Positions 8,996 to 17,306 of a DNA stretch of 64,000 bases are shown piece after piece. Every line of letters begins with the position of its first letter. The first letter of the stretch is position 1. The notes under the pieces are model-generated. The model ran no database searches and had not been told where the DNA came from. It worked only from the letters and a program-made list of their open reading frames with translations. The translations under genes and the position numbers were made by a program. The stretch comes from Microbaculum marinisediminis (GTDB taxonomy: Bacteria; Pseudomonadota; Alphaproteobacteria; Rhizobiales; Tepidamorphaceae), in contig NZ_JALIDZ010000011.1 in the NCBI RefSeq assembly GCF_025397915.1, positions 124,001 to 188,000 on the forward strand, written 5' to 3'.

Positions 8996-9918
8996 TGACA
9001 AGCACAGACCTGCTACCGGAAGAGCTGTCGTCCGGGACCGACGCGCGCCGGCTCACCATCGCGCAGCGCATCGCACTGGGCGCATGGCGCTCGACCGAGT
9101 TCAAGATCGGTCTGCTGGTCCTCACCACCATGGTGCTGCTGGCCGTCTTCTGGCCCATGATCAGCGACATCGACCCGCTTAAGATGAACATCCGCTCCAA
9201 GATGCTCCCCCCGCTTTTCATGGGCGAGAACTGGAGCTGGGCCCATCCCATGGGCACGGATCAGCTGGGCCGCGACATGTTCCTGCGCTCGCTGGTGGGG
9301 TTGCGATATTCCCTCTTGATCGGCCTGACCACGGTTGTGGTGATGGTGGCGACGGGAAGCCTCGTGGGCCTGCTGGCCGGCTATCGCGGGGGCATGACCG
9401 ACACGGTGCTCATGCGCATCACCGATGCGCAGCTTTCCATCCCGATGATCATCCTGGCGATCGCCATTCTGGGCGTATCGAGGCCCACCATTCCGGCCAT
9501 CATCCTGGTTTTGGGCCTTTCCAGCTGGCCGGTCTATGCGCGTGTGATGCGGTCGGTGATCATGGCGGAGCGGCAGCGGGAATTTGTGCGGGGTGCGAAG
9601 GTCATCGGTGCGTCGGATCTGCGCATCATGTTCTTGTTGCTCCTGCCGCTGTGCCTGCCGCCGGTAGCCTTCGTCGCGGTGCTGGACGTGGCGCGCATGA
9701 TGATCTTCGAGGCGGTCCTGGGCTTTCTCGGGCTCGGCGTGCAGCCGCCGACGCCCACATTCGGCAACATCATCGCCGACGGCCGCAAGTACCTGGTCAA
9801 TGCCTGGTGGATCGCTACCGTGCCGGGCGTCTTCCTGTTCATAACCCTGATCAGTCTCAATCTCATGGGGGCGTCGCTCGAACGGTCGCGCAACCGTGTC
9901 TACGGAGGCGAGCTATGA
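8995..9918 (+). CDS. ABC transporter permease (DppC/OppC-like)
   Basis: 307 residues with an N-terminal cytoplasmic stretch, a first hydrophobic segment around IGLLVLTTMVLLAVFWPM, and HPMGTDQLGRDMFLRSL, the classic DppC motif after the first helix. The EAA-type loop is around REFVRGAKVIGASDLRI. The start overlaps the previous stop (TGATG), and its own stop overlaps the start of the double ATPase (ATGA), so translation is coupled throughout. Forms the heterodimeric channel with the upstream permease. Confidence 0.9.
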   Translation: MTSTDLLPEELSSGTDARRLTIAQRIALGAWRSTEFKIGLLVLTTMVLLAVFWPMISDIDPLKMNIRSKMLPPLFMGENWSWAHPMGTDQLGRDMFLRSLVGLRYSLLIGLTTVVVMVATGSLVGLLAGYRGGMTDTVLMRITDAQLSIPMIILAIAILGVSRPTIPAIILVLGLSSWPVYARVMRSVIMAERQREFVRGAKVIGASDLRIMFLLLLPLCLPPVAFVAVLDVARMMIFEAVLGFLGLGVQPPTPTFGNIIADGRKYLVNAWWIATVPGVFLFITLISLNLMGASLERSRNRVYGGEL

Positions 9919-11762
9919 CGGCAGCGCCCATTCTCGACGTACGCGACCTGTCGGTGATGGTCGGCAGCGGCGCCGGCGCGCCGAAGGTTCTGGACTCCGT
10001 TTCGTTCACGCTTGCCAAACGCAAGGTGCTGGGCGTGATCGGCGGAAGCGGGTCGGGCAAGTCGGTGCTGGCGAAGGCGGTGGTCAACTGGCTGGACGAG
10101 CCCCTGCGCGTGGCGTCGGGACAGGTGCTGTTCGAAAACCAGGACGTGCTGCGCATCAACAAGGCCGAGATGCGCTTGCTGCGCGGCAAGGGCATCGCCT
10201 ACGTGGGCGGCAATCCGGGCGGCGCGCTCGACCCGACCATGACGGTCGGCGCCCAGATCATCGAGAAGCTGCGCGCCGTGGAGCCCGGCGTATCGCGCGC
10301 CGAGGCGCGCGAACGCGCCATCGAGCTTCTGGAAGCGGTGCATATTCCCTCGCCGGCCCAGCGCTTCGACGAGTATCCGTTCCAGTACAGCGGCGGCATG
10401 ATGCAGCGGGCCATGATTGTCGATGCGCTGATCTCCAATCCGCGCCTGCTGGTAGCCGACAGCATTACCCAGCCGCTAGACGTGACGGTCGGGGCGCAGA
10501 TCCTGAAGCTGCTTCGGGAACTGACCGAGAAGTTCGGCACCGCGGTGCTTTTCATCTCCAATTCCCTGCCCACCGCGGCCGATGTCGCCGACGACATACT
10601 GGTGCTGGACGACGGGCGTGCGGTGGAGATGCAGGCAACGTCCGATCTCATCGCCTCGCCGCGTTCGGACACGACGCGCGAACTCATAGACGAGCTTCCC
10701 ACCCTGTGGACCCATGACGTCCGCTCGCGCCTGAAACCGGTTTCGGGAGATCAGAAGCCGATAATGAGCGTTCGCGACGTCAGCCGGCACTACGTGCTGG
10801 CCTCGCGCGCATTATTCGGCACGGGCGAAAAGCGGGTTCTAAAGGCGGTCCGCAATGTCGACTTCGACATCTATCAGAGCGAGAACTTCGGCATAGTTGG
10901 GGAGTCGGGCTGCGGAAAATCCACCCTGATGCGCCTGCTGACGGCGCTTGAAAAGCCCGACACCGGCGCGATCACGTTCGAGGGAACCGACATCTTCGCG
11001 CAGAATGCCGCCGGTCTGCGCGCTTACCGGCGCAAGCTGCAACTGGTCTTGCAGGACCCTTTCAACTCGCTGCCGCCCCGCAGCGCGATCGGGGCCATCA
11101 TCGGCGAGCCGCTGATCATCCACGGCCTGGCATCATCCGGCAAGGCCATGCGGGCGCGGGTGCTGGAGGTGATGGGCGAGGTCGGCCTGCCGAAGGAACT
11201 CTACGAGGAACTGCCCTCCACGCTGACCGCCAGCCAGCGCCAGCGCGTCAATGTCGGCCGCGCCCTGATACTCGAGCCGAAGGTCATTCTCATGGACGAA
11301 ACGCTGTCGGCGCTCGGCCAGACGGAACAGGGCCAGCTGCTGGACCTGTTCGAGCGGCTGCAGATCCAGCACAACCTCACCTATATCTATATTTCGCACG
11401 ACATCGCCATGGTTCGCCGCGTCTGCGCGCGCGTGGCGGTGATGTATCTGGGCGAGGTGGTCGAGCTGGCGCACAACGAGCGCCTGTTCTTCGATCCCGG
11501 CCACCCCTATTCGAAAGCTCTGCTGAGCGCCGCGCCAACCCTGGAGGAGCGTCGCTACAACGCGGCGGACTGCCTGCTCGAAGGCGAACCTCCAAGCCCG
11601 ATCAACCTGCCCGTCGGCTGTGCCTTCGCGTCACGCTGTCCGAAGGCCTTCGATCGCTGCCGGGTGGAAAGCCCGGTGTTGCAGGACCGTGGCGGCATCG
11701 ACCGCGCCGCCTGCCATCTGCTCGATATCGTCCCCGCGACCCCACAGGAGATTCCCGCATGA
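9915..11762 (+). CDS. Fused double ABC ATPase (DppD-DppF type) with one degenerate ATP site
   Basis: 615 residues holding two ATP-binding domains in one chain. Domain 1 (about 1-260) has Walker A at 43-50 and signature YSGGMMQR at 158-165. However, the Q-loop Gln is Gly99, the Walker B catalytic Glu is Ser183 (ADSIT in place of ADEPT), and the H-loop His is Asn216. Domain 2 (about 280-610) has Walker A at 329-337, Gln380, Walker B with Asp461-Glu462 and ISHD. Its signature is LTASQ (437-441) instead of LSGGQ. In the head-to-tail dimer this leaves one normal site (domain 2 motifs plus domain 1 signature) and one doubly degenerate site. The C terminus has the usual cysteine-containing oligopeptide extension. 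It powers the two permeases just upstream. Confidence 0.92.
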   Translation: MTAAPILDVRDLSVMVGSGAGAPKVLDSVSFTLAKRKVLGVIGGSGSGKSVLAKAVVNWLDEPLRVASGQVLFENQDVLRINKAEMRLLRGKGIAYVGGNPGGALDPTMTVGAQIIEKLRAVEPGVSRAEARERAIELLEAVHIPSPAQRFDEYPFQYSGGMMQRAMIVDALISNPRLLVADSITQPLDVTVGAQILKLLRELTEKFGTAVLFISNSLPTAADVADDILVLDDGRAVEMQATSDLIASPRSDTTRELIDELPTLWTHDVRSRLKPVSGDQKPIMSVRDVSRHYVLASRALFGTGEKRVLKAVRNVDFDIYQSENFGIVGESGCGKSTLMRLLTALEKPDTGAITFEGTDIFAQNAAGLRAYRRKLQLVLQDPFNSLPPRSAIGAIIGEPLIIHGLASSGKAMRARVLEVMGEVGLPKELYEELPSTLTASQRQRVNVGRALILEPKVILMDETLSALGQTEQGQLLDLFERLQIQHNLTYIYISHDIAMVRRVCARVAVMYLGEVVELAHNERLFFDPGHPYSKALLSAAPTLEERRYNAADCLLEGEPPSPINLPVGCAFASRCPKAFDRCRVESPVLQDRGGIDRAACHLLDIVPATPQEIPA

Positions 11763-13033
11763 CCGTTGCCGTCGACATGTCCCTGCTCACGCGCATGATG
11801 GAGGCGGTCTCCGCCTTCGGCGCCACCCCGGACGGCGGGCTGAACAGGCAGGCCGGCAGCACCGAGCACGGCAAAGCCCGCGACTGGTTCCGCGAACGGC
11901 TGGCCGAAAGCGGCTACACGATCCAGGTCGACGCGATCGGCAATCTCTATGGCCTGTTGCGCCAGCCAGGCGATGCCCCGCGGCCCACCATCATGGTCGG
12001 TTCGCATCTCGACAGCCAGCCGTTCGGCGGGCGCTTCGACGGCACCTATGGCGTGATCGCGGCCTATGTCGCGATCGAGGCGGTGCGTGCGCATGCCAGC
12101 CAGGCGGGCCTGCCGCTCAACGTCGATTTCGTCATCGTCGACTGGATGAACGAGGAAGGCGCGCGGTTCCAGCCGAGCCTGCTCGGCAGCAGCACCTATT
12201 GCGGCGAACTCGGCCTCAACTACGCGCTGTCGCGCGTCGACAGCGCGGGCCTGAGCGTGGGCGGCGAACTGGAGCGCAACGGGTATCGCGGCACCGACCC
12301 GTACCCCCACGCTGACACCTATCTGGAGATCCACATCGAAGGGGACGACGCGCTCGAAAAGGCGGAATTGCAGATCGGACCCTTCACGCGGTACTGGGGC
12401 GCGCTGAAGATCCGCGCCGCAATGCTGGGGGAAACCGCTCACACCGGCCCGACCCGCATGCAGGATCGCAAGGACGCCGGCCTTGGCGCGGCGCTGGTGC
12501 AGGTCGGCCTGCGCGAGATCGCGAGACGGCGCGACGACGCCTTGTACACCTCCTGCGGACGCCTGGTCGTCGAGCCGAATTCGCCCAACATGGTGCCGGA
12601 CCGGGCGACGATGTTCATCGAATTGCGCTCGCCCGATCCCGTCGCGCTGGCCGAGGCGGAGCAGGAACTGATGGACCTGCTGGCGGAGTCGGCGCGGCAG
12701 GCGCAGGTGTCCCACGAGGTCATTTCCATCGACCGGCGCGAAGCCGGCAGTTTTGATCCGCGGCTGGTCGAACTGTGCGAGAAGGAGGCGGCCCGGCGCG
12801 GGCTGGGCACGATGCATCTTGAGACGATCGGCGGGCATGACGCCGTTCCGGTCAGCCGCAAGATGCCGGGTATCGTCTTTGCGATCCCCAGCGTGGGCGG
12901 GGTGATCCACCATCCCACTGAATTCTCGCGCGACAAGGACCTGCTCGACGGCGCCAACGTGCTGGCGGGCATGGTGTGGTCGCTCAACGCCGCCGAAGGC
13001 GACATCGACCGCGCGGTAGCGGTGACGTCATGA
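11759..13033 (+). CDS. M20-family amidohydrolase (N-carbamoyl amino acid hydrolase / allantoate amidohydrolase type)
   Basis: 424 residues, the typical length. Motifs for a two-metal peptidase fold are visible: GSHLDSQPFGGRFDGTYG (metal His and bridging Asp), DWMNEEGARF (catalytic and metal Glu), GGHDA, and the late IHHPTEF segment supplying a metal histidine. This set is typical of the Zn-dependent hydantoinase/carbamoylase subfamily, which cleaves ureido groups such as N-carbamoyl amino acids, allantoate or ureidoglycine. It may instead cut an ordinary amide. Coupled by overlap to the ATPase gene before and the kinase gene after, so it likely acts on the imported compound in the cytoplasm. 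Confidence 0.85.
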   Translation: MTVAVDMSLLTRMMEAVSAFGATPDGGLNRQAGSTEHGKARDWFRERLAESGYTIQVDAIGNLYGLLRQPGDAPRPTIMVGSHLDSQPFGGRFDGTYGVIAAYVAIEAVRAHASQAGLPLNVDFVIVDWMNEEGARFQPSLLGSSTYCGELGLNYALSRVDSAGLSVGGELERNGYRGTDPYPHADTYLEIHIEGDDALEKAELQIGPFTRYWGALKIRAAMLGETAHTGPTRMQDRKDAGLGAALVQVGLREIARRRDDALYTSCGRLVVEPNSPNMVPDRATMFIELRSPDPVALAEAEQELMDLLAESARQAQVSHEVISIDRREAGSFDPRLVELCEKEAARRGLGTMHLETIGGHDAVPVSRKMPGIVFAIPSVGGVIHHPTEFSRDKDLLDGANVLAGMVWSLNAAEGDIDRAVAVTS

Positions 13034-13968
13034 CGGATCAGGCGCACGAAATCCTTGGCTCGCTGACCGGCCGCGCGGAAGGGGCAAGTCTCGAACCGCT
13101 TGGCGCGACCGTCATGTCGCCCATGCATCTGGCGGTGGAAAACGATCTGTGGCTGGTGCGCTTCGCCGATGGCGAAGCGGCGGTCCTTCGCATCCTGCGC
13201 GCCGACATGGCGGCGGATTTCGATGCCGAAGCCATGATCGCAGGCGCGCGGGCCGCGGCCGTCGCCGGCGCGGGACCTGCCGTGCTGGCACATGACGCCG
13301 GGCATCGCGCCCTCCTGCTGGAACATCTCGGCCAGGGCTGGCGCACGGCCACCATGTCGGATCTCTACGATGCAGGCACGCGCCGGGGCATCTTGACGGC
13401 GATGCAGAGACTGCACCGGTCGGACGCGGTCGGGCATGGTTTCGATGCGCTGGCGCGGCTGATGGACGCCATCGACCGGGCCGAACAGGCCGGCAGCCCG
13501 TTGCCCGACGATTGCGGCTGGCTTGCGGACGCCGCGCTTCAGATCGGCGAGGCGGTCGCCGCAAGGCCGGCGAAGGCTGTTCCGTGCCGCAATGACGGGG
13601 CCAGTTCGAATGTCATGCTGCATGAGGATGGGCGCGTCCTGCTGCTCGACTACGACCAGGCAGGGATGAACGACCCGGCCTATGACCTGGGCGTGCTGAT
13701 GGCCGAGGGGTCGGTTTTCGAGGACGAGGCCATGGCATGGCTGGCGGACGTCGAGCCGCAGGCCCGCAGGCCCCTACTGTTTCGTGCGCAGCTCTACGGG
13801 GCACTCGATGATCTGCTGTGGGCGGTGCGAACCGCCCGCCATGCGCATGTGTCGGAACGTATCCAGGTCGAGTTCCGCAAATATTCCGAGTGGCGCTTCA
13901 TGCGCGCCCGGCGCCTGCTGGCCGACCGCCGGTTCGAATGGATGCTGCGTACCGTGAGGGAAGGCTGA
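13030..13968 (+). CDS. APH/choline-kinase-like phosphotransferase, first of a pair
   Basis: About 312 residues of the aminoglycoside-phosphotransferase/choline-kinase fold. The catalytic loop reads CRNDGASSN (Asp and metal Asn kept) and the metal-binding segment reads LLLDYDQAG, matching the choline-kinase D-x-D/E pattern. The histidine that normally stands two residues before the catalytic Asp is Arg. The N-terminal lobe is divergent. These enzymes phosphorylate a hydroxyl group of a small molecule. Start ATG 13030 overlaps the hydrolase stop. It is next to another kinase of the same fold. The substrate is unknown; a DeoR-type regulator in the same locus is consistent with a phosphorylated intermediate. 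Confidence 0.8.
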   Translation: MTDQAHEILGSLTGRAEGASLEPLGATVMSPMHLAVENDLWLVRFADGEAAVLRILRADMAADFDAEAMIAGARAAAVAGAGPAVLAHDAGHRALLLEHLGQGWRTATMSDLYDAGTRRGILTAMQRLHRSDAVGHGFDALARLMDAIDRAEQAGSPLPDDCGWLADAALQIGEAVAARPAKAVPCRNDGASSNVMLHEDGRVLLLDYDQAGMNDPAYDLGVLMAEGSVFEDEAMAWLADVEPQARRPLLFRAQLYGALDDLLWAVRTARHAHVSERIQVEFRKYSEWRFMRARRLLADRRFEWMLRTVREG

Positions 13969-13969
13969 C

Positions 13970-14911
13970 ATGATCCTCAAATCCTTGGGCGAGGCGGCCA
14001 CCGACCTGGAGCGCACGCTGGAAGCCGCGTTGTCGAAAGCGGAAATTTTCGCGGGGCGCGACCTCAGCTATGCGCCGGTTCACGGCGGGATCAGCAATTC
14101 CAACTTCCGCGTTTTCGTGGACGGGCAGGAGCAGAGCTATTTCGTCAAGATCCCGGGGGCGGGCACCGAGATGTTCATCGACCGGCGCGCCGCCTTCGAC
14201 GCCAGCCGGAAGGCGGCGTCTGCGGGCATAGGGCCGCGCGTCTATGACGACCTGTTCGATGACAGCATCGAGATCAACGATTTCATCCCCGATCGCCGCC
14301 CCTGCACCAACAGCGACTTCGCCGTCCCGGAACGGCGCGCCGCCGCGATACAAGCCTATCGCACGCTTCACGGCATCGAGGCGCTGACGCTGACCAAGAC
14401 GGTTTTCGACATGATCGAGGAACATGCCGCCCAGATCGAAGACCTGAATGGCTGGCTGCCGCCCGACTATGACTGGCTCTATCGCCAGTATCGGCTCGCT
14501 CGCCAGGCGCTCGAAGCGTCCGGGCTCGACATGACACCATGCTTCAACGACCCCATGGCGGGCAATTTCATGCTCGGCGACGATGGCTCGATCATGCTGA
14601 TCGACTTCGAATACGCATCCATGAACGACCGCTGCTACGATCTCGGCATCTGGTTCGGCGAAATGTTCTTCACGCCCGAACAGGAGTTCGAACTGATAGA
14701 GGCCTATTTCGGCACGGTGCGGCAGTCGGACGTGTCGCGGATCACCGTTCACAAGGCGCTGGCGGACGTCAAATGGTCATTGTGGTCCTTTGTCCAGCAG
14801 CGCGTCTCCAAACTGGATTTCGACTATTTCAAGTATGGCCAGTGGAAGCTCATGCGCCTGCGCAGCATCATGAACGCGCCGGACTGGGCCGCGCATCTGA
14901 AGCGCGTCTGA
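13970..14911 (+). CDS. Choline/ethanolamine-kinase-family (LicA-like) phosphotransferase, second of a pair
   Basis: 313 residues. The N-terminal lobe has GGISNSNFRV and KIPGAGTEMFIDR, close to the choline-kinase pattern of G-x-x-N-x-x-F/Y and R-x-P-G-x-x-T-E-x-x-I-D-R. The catalytic loop is PCFNDPMAGN (Asp and Asn kept, the usual His is Phe), followed by LIDFEYA. It likely transfers phosphate from ATP to an amino alcohol or similar hydroxyl. It starts one base after the previous kinase stop and is the last gene of the operon. It is more typical than its neighbour, so the pair may be a catalytic and a divergent partner or two enzymes acting in series. Confidence 0.82.
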   Translation: MILKSLGEAATDLERTLEAALSKAEIFAGRDLSYAPVHGGISNSNFRVFVDGQEQSYFVKIPGAGTEMFIDRRAAFDASRKAASAGIGPRVYDDLFDDSIEINDFIPDRRPCTNSDFAVPERRAAAIQAYRTLHGIEALTLTKTVFDMIEEHAAQIEDLNGWLPPDYDWLYRQYRLARQALEASGLDMTPCFNDPMAGNFMLGDDGSIMLIDFEYASMNDRCYDLGIWFGEMFFTPEQEFELIEAYFGTVRQSDVSRITVHKALADVKWSLWSFVQQRVSKLDFDYFKYGQWKLMRLRSIMNAPDWAAHLKRV

Positions 14912-14974
14912 AAGCCGGCTGAAAGCAGCAGCGGATTGCCGAAAGCGCGGAACGGTTCGTGTTCGGCATTGCCG

Positions 14975-15100
14975 CAAGCGACGAGGTCACGCGGGTCGCG
15001 GTGGCGCAGATCGCCGAGCGGGGCTAACCGATTGCGGAGGTTTCGAAGCGTCCGGGTGTCGGCCAGCATTCGTTTACGCCTGGAAGAAGAAGCTTTCGCG
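14975..15100 (+). pseudogene. Decayed IS3-family orfA fragment
   Basis: Reading from 14980 gives DEVTRVAVAQIAERG, a stop, then PIAEVSKRPGVGQHS. After a one-base deletion the phase that follows reads YAWKKK. This is the helix-turn-helix region of IS3-family OrfA (normally ERGYS..EVA.RLGVS.HSLYAWKKK). An internal stop and a frameshift make it a relic. No matching complete element is present next to it. Confidence 0.6.
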
Positions 15101-15630
15101 GCCTTCACGCCCATCCACGCGCTCATCGACTCGTGGGAACCAACGGCGCATCGCACCCCGCCTACCAGCGATCGCGAGTAGGCGCACAAAGTGGGGCAGA
15201 CGACAACGCCTCCACAAAACCGAATATGATTCAAAAAGATAAAAAGTAAGTTGGCGGAGAGGTCAGTCCTCAGCGAACTTGTCTCGGGCGCATTTTCCCT
15301 GATCTGCGGGAATCTACAGGGTATTCTCGCAAATAAGCCAATTTTTGGTGGGGCATAGGGCGTTAGAAGCTCAAATTTCCAATATGTTAGGATGTAATTC
15401 CCTGTTCCTTGGAACAGGGAACGGTCTACGGTGTATCAGGGTATGGAGCTGACGTATCAGCGAATATAAGCCTTCGACTCAAGACGCCTCGGCCACCCCC
15501 CCCGTAGAGTGTATCTGCTCAGTTGGAAGGCGGGCTATTCAAGCGTCTAGAAAACTTGGAATTATTCAGACAGCGCAAGGAGTGGCTATTATAGTCATCC
15601 AGGAAGGAAAAAACGTTGGAGGTCAAGACA
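15101..15630. other. Non-coding stretch with a possible IS3 end
   Basis: No gene can be supported between the orfA relic and the sulfatase start. A 17-base segment at 15543-15559 (GCGTCTAGAAAACTTGG) matches, with one difference, the terminal bases of the IS3 orfB relic at 23581-23597 read on the opposite strand. It is therefore a candidate IS end. The stretch is less GC-rich than its surroundings around 15220-15420. Confidence 0.4.
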
Positions 15631-17223
15631 ATGAGTTTCCTGCGGGTTCAAACCATCATCGCCCGTGCCGGCTTCGGTTCGGCGCTCGTGTTGTCAGCAC
15701 TACTTGCTACCTCGATTGCACTCCCCTTTGCGACCGATGCGGTCGCGCAGGATCAAAAACCCAACATCCTGGTGATCTGGGGTGATGATATCGGCCAGTT
15801 CAACACCAGCGCATACAATCACGGGATGATGGGGTATCGAACACCTAACATCGACCGCATTGCGGCCGAAGGCGCGCTCTTTACCGACTGGTATGGCCAG
15901 CAGAGCTGCACCGCCGGGCGCGCGGCCTTCGTCACCGGCCAATCTCCGATCCGCACCGGACTGACGAAGGTCGGCCTGCCGGGCGCGCCGGAGGGAATGA
16001 TGGTCGAGGATCCCACTATAGCGGGCCTTCTGAAGCCGCTCGGCTATGCCACCGGGCAATTCGGCAAGAATCACCTAGGCGATCGAGACGAAATGCTGCC
16101 GACGAACCACGGCTTCGATGAGTTCTTCGGCAACCTATATCATCTCAACGCCGAGGAGGAGCCGGAGAATCCCGACTATCCGAAGGATCCGGCATTTCGC
16201 GAAAAGTTCGGCCCGCGCGGTGTGATCCACTCCACCGCTGATGGCCAGATCGAGGACACCGGGCCGCTGACGCGCAAGCGCATGGAAACGGTGGACGAGG
16301 AGACAACGGCGGCGGCGCTCGACTTCATCCAGCGTGCCCATGACCAGGGCAAGCCGTTCTTCGTGTGGTGGAACTCCACTCGCATGCACATCTTCACGCA
16401 CCTGCCGCCTGAATGGGATGGAAAGACCGGCTTCGGCATCTATGCAGACGGCATGGCCCAGCACGACGCCGATGTCGGTCAGCTGCTCGACAAGCTCGAA
16501 GAGCTAGGCATCGCCGACAACACCATCGTGATGTATTCCACCGATAACGGCGCCGAGACCTTCACCTGGCCCGATGGTGGAACGACCATGTTCCACGGCG
16601 AAAAGAACACCCAATGGGAAGGCGGCTTCCGTGTACCGACGATGATCCGCTGGCCCGGCGTGATCAAGCCCGGCACGGTGATCAATGACATGGCCGCCCA
16701 CGAAGACATGCTACCGACGTTGCTGGCGGGAGCCGGCGAGCCTGACATCAAAGAGCAGCTGCTCGAAGGCGGCGTGCAGGCGATCGGGCGCGAGTACCAT
16801 GTGCATCTCGACGGCTACAACCTGCTGCCGGCCCTCAAGGGTGAGGCGGAATGGCCGCGCCACGACTTCATCTACTGGACCGATGACGGAGATGTCGCAG
16901 CGTTGCGCTATGACGATTGGAAGGTGACTTTCATGCGGCAGAATGCCGAGGGCTACAAGGTCTGGACGACACCGTTCGAAGTCCTACGGGCCCCCTCGCT
17001 GACAAATCTTCGCATGGATCCGTTCGAACGCGCCGAGTCCGAGGACGCAATGGGCTATCAGCGCTGGTGGGTAGACCACATGTTCGCGATTGCTCCGGCC
17101 TCGGCTTATGTCGGAAGATGGCTGCAGAGCTTCAAGGAATTCCCGCCGCGCCAGAAGCCCGGGAGTTTCAACCTCCAGAACGTGATGGATGAACTTACCG
17201 CAGGTTCTCCGGGGAACCAGTAA
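15631..17223 (+). CDS. Periplasmic arylsulfatase (type I, formylglycine-dependent)
   Basis: About 530 residues. A signal peptide spans roughly residues 1-39 (hydrophobic LVLSALLATSIALPF, then AVAQ). Calcium-site residues GDD are at 51-53 and the formylglycine signature SCTAGR at 92-97, with Cys93 the residue converted to formylglycine. YSTDNGAE supplies further metal residues. The C-T-A-G-R form is an accepted variant of C-x-P/A-x-R. Cys-type sulfatases need a formylglycine-generating enzyme; none is encoded in the window. Start ATG 15631 follows GGAGG at proper spacing. It hydrolyses a sulfate ester outside the cytoplasm. A hairpin separates it from the MoxR/Bat set, and no sulfonate or sulfate uptake genes are visible. 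Confidence 0.92.
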   Translation: MSFLRVQTIIARAGFGSALVLSALLATSIALPFATDAVAQDQKPNILVIWGDDIGQFNTSAYNHGMMGYRTPNIDRIAAEGALFTDWYGQQSCTAGRAAFVTGQSPIRTGLTKVGLPGAPEGMMVEDPTIAGLLKPLGYATGQFGKNHLGDRDEMLPTNHGFDEFFGNLYHLNAEEEPENPDYPKDPAFREKFGPRGVIHSTADGQIEDTGPLTRKRMETVDEETTAAALDFIQRAHDQGKPFFVWWNSTRMHIFTHLPPEWDGKTGFGIYADGMAQHDADVGQLLDKLEELGIADNTIVMYSTDNGAETFTWPDGGTTMFHGEKNTQWEGGFRVPTMIRWPGVIKPGTVINDMAAHEDMLPTLLAGAGEPDIKEQLLEGGVQAIGREYHVHLDGYNLLPALKGEAEWPRHDFIYWTDDGDVAALRYDDWKVTFMRQNAEGYKVWTTPFEVLRAPSLTNLRMDPFERAESEDAMGYQRWWVDHMFAIAPASAYVGRWLQSFKEFPPRQKPGSFNLQNVMDELTAGSPGNQ

Positions 17224-17234
17224 CAACCTAGATC

Positions 17235-17263
17235 AGGCCGCCCCGGACCACGCGGGGCGGCCT
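17235..17263 (+). terminator. Hairpin after the sulfatase gene
   Basis: Perfect 11-bp stem AGGCCGCCCCG / CGGGGCGGCCT with a 7-base loop, starting 12 bases after the sulfatase stop. Only a short pyrimidine tail (CGTCT) follows. Probably a terminator or attenuator separating the sulfatase from the MoxR operon. Confidence 0.6.
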
Positions 17264-17306
17264 CGTCTGCGAAGCGGCGGCGCAACCGGGGGGTAACTCG
17301 AAACTA

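Noticed and set aside
6398-9001. Very long open frame (867 codons) on the minus strand
   Set aside because: Lies antisense to the binding protein and permease, which have strong family motifs. Its composition (rich in Arg, His, Asp, Gln) is typical of the complement of GC-rich genes.
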